This document shows positions 5,704 through 6,145 of a stretch of 6,145 bases of DNA, one piece after another (the stretch's first letter is position 1; each line of letters opens with the position of its first letter). The position numbers were made by a program, and so were the translations under genes. The notes below the pieces were generated by a model. The model searched no databases and was not told where the DNA came from. It worked only from the letters and a program-made list of their open reading frames with translations. Source of the stretch: Clostridia bacterium (GTDB lineage Bacteria; Bacillota; Clostridia; Christensenellales; Borkfalkiaceae); NCBI GenBank assembly GCA_017620875.1, contig JAGAUH010000213.1:1-6145 (forward strand), written 5' to 3'.

Positions 5704-6015
5704 TTGTTTCATTTAATTCGGACAGGTTATGTCCTAATTAAAAAAATTTTTTTAGTTTTTTTAATTGTCTCAATTAATGGTGAAAGTTTATTTCACCAAT
5801 AAAAAGTTTTTTTAAATTATTTCATTTAAACTGGTAAGTTTTTTACCGGTTTGAAAATATTTTTATTTAATTATTGCGTTCAAACTAGACACTTTTTGTC
5901 ATGTTTGAAAAATTAATAAAACAATTATTGCAACTAAAGGGCTCAGTTTATGAGCTGTTATAAAAATTTTCTTTATTATTGCAGTTAATATCGCAGGGTA
6001 ATTGCGACATTAAAA
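5701..6015. repeat. Tandem array of six structure-conserved hairpin units (about 54-nt period)
   Basis: Six units follow one plan: a 10-nt box, a 14-nt arm, a 5-nt loop, a 14-nt arm ending in AAA, then 8-18 nt of A/T spacer. Boxes end at C 5710, 5771, 5823, 5877, 5931 and 5982 (TAATTGTTTC, TAATTGTCTC, AAATTATTTC, TAATTATTGC, CAATTATTGC, TTATTATTGC). The loop starts exactly 15 nt after that C in all six: GGTTA 5725, GTTTA 5786, GTTTT 5838, CTTTT 5892, GTTTA 5946, GGTAA 5997. Inner stems are all different but paired: GGACA/TGTCC, GGTGAAA/TTTCACC, CTGGTAA/TTACCGG, GACA/TGTC, GCTCA/TGAGC, TCGCAG/TTGCGA. Most extend outward with A/T pairs and small mismatches; the third unit has 13 continuous pairs (5825-5837 with 5843-5855). 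No family is recognised. The strand of function is unknown because hairpins form on both. It could be a multi-hairpin RNA, an array of folded single-strand DNA sites, or a protein-binding array controlling the integrase. Confidence 0.85.
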
Positions 6016-6145
6016 AATTAATTAGAGAAAGATTAAATAAGTTTGGGATAAAATTTGTAAAAGATAAAAAAGACATAACTTTTATCTCCTTTTAAAAAAA
6101 TCACCCCAAAGACAAATCGCCCAACCGGAATAAATGCAAGGTAAA
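6016..6145. other. Right edge, no gene can be assigned with confidence
   Basis: Several short frames are open here. On the plus strand, a frame open from 5964 ends at TAA 6093-6095 with a charged, protein-like tail (LIRERLNKFGIKFVKD and onward). On the minus strand, a frame enters at the edge and runs 36 codons to TAA at 6033-6035. None has both a start with a ribosome binding site and enough length. An inverted repeat AGATAAAA (6062-6069) / TTTTATCT (6080-6087) forms an 8-bp hairpin. The plus-strand tail could be the remnant of a decayed gene. Confidence 0.35.

Larger units (their letters stand above)
4007..6145. mobile_element. Left end of a tRNA-integrated element (ICE, prophage or genomic island), right end outside window
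   Basis: A tyrosine recombinase gene lies immediately behind the 3' end of tRNA-Gln and is transcribed toward it. This is the usual arrangement at one end of an element integrated by recombination in a tRNA 3' segment. The tRNA is intact, as expected when the element restores its 3' end. No second copy of the tRNA 3' sequence is found in the window on either strand, so the far att site and most of the cargo are to the right. The precise left boundary (att core) cannot be fixed. The only other visible content is the hairpin array at 5701-6015, so the type of element is undetermined. Confidence 0.55.

Noticed and set aside
5901..5963. 20-residue plus-strand ORF starting MFEKLIKQLL
   Set aside because: No ribosome binding site, and the ATG lies in the stem of the fourth hairpin unit. 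Kept only as part of the shared-frame observation.
5701..6015. CRISPR array
   Set aside because: The units have a regular period, but the conserved part is a short box plus loop and the variable part is self-complementary. CRISPR repeats are near identical with unrelated spacers, and no cas gene is visible.
5948..6076. 42-residue minus-strand ORF starting MSFLSFTNF, with GGAG 9 nt upstream
   Set aside because: It runs through the last two hairpin units, is a low-complexity mix of Phe, Leu, Asn and Ser typical of antisense AT-rich sequence, and overlaps better-looking plus-strand coding. The Shine-Dalgarno match may be chance.
6134..6145. ATG near the right edge that could begin a plus-strand gene
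   Set aside because: Only four codons are visible and the upstream GGA is a weak ribosome binding site.

Overview
This is an AT-rich stretch with canonical AGGAGG-type ribosome binding sites, sigma-A-like promoters, short intergenic gaps and a tRNA gene that encodes its own CCA. It fits a low-GC Bacillota (or close relative), probably host- or gut-associated. No protein here is distinctive enough to name a genus. TGG encodes Trp and TGA is not read through, so the code looks standard.

Layout. Positions 3-80 hold what looks like the last 25 codons of a plus-strand gene of unknown identity. Positions 81-330 hold a compact inverted-repeat element (two tandem hairpins inside a matching outer pair of arms), followed by a plus-strand terminator. 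Positions 533-3706 hold a three-gene minus-strand operon. Transcribed from the right, it encodes an 8-TM membrane protein with a coiled-coil N-terminus, a Cof-type HAD phosphatase, and an acyltransferase-3 family integral membrane O-acyltransferase. It has a good promoter at 3754-3782, overlapping or abutting genes, and a terminator at 431-458. It reads as a cell-envelope or glycan-modification unit, but the substrate cannot be named.

Positions 3932-4006 encode tRNA-Gln(CUG) on the plus strand, with its own promoters and a strong terminator. Directly behind its 3' end, facing it, is a tyrosine recombinase (4244-5629, minus strand) with the full R-K-H-R-H-Y set. This is the classic left junction of an element integrated into a tRNA 3' end. 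The second att copy would lie beyond the right edge.

The most unusual structure is upstream of the integrase, at 5701-6015. Six tandem units each carry a conserved 10-nt box (consensus TAATTATTKC), then exactly 14 nt, a 5-nt loop (consensus GTTTA) and a 14-nt returning arm. The stems differ in sequence in every unit yet stay self-complementary, and the loop always starts exactly 15 nt after the last base of the box. Within-array covariation of this kind points to selection on hairpin structure in RNA or single-stranded DNA. I do not recognise it as a described family.
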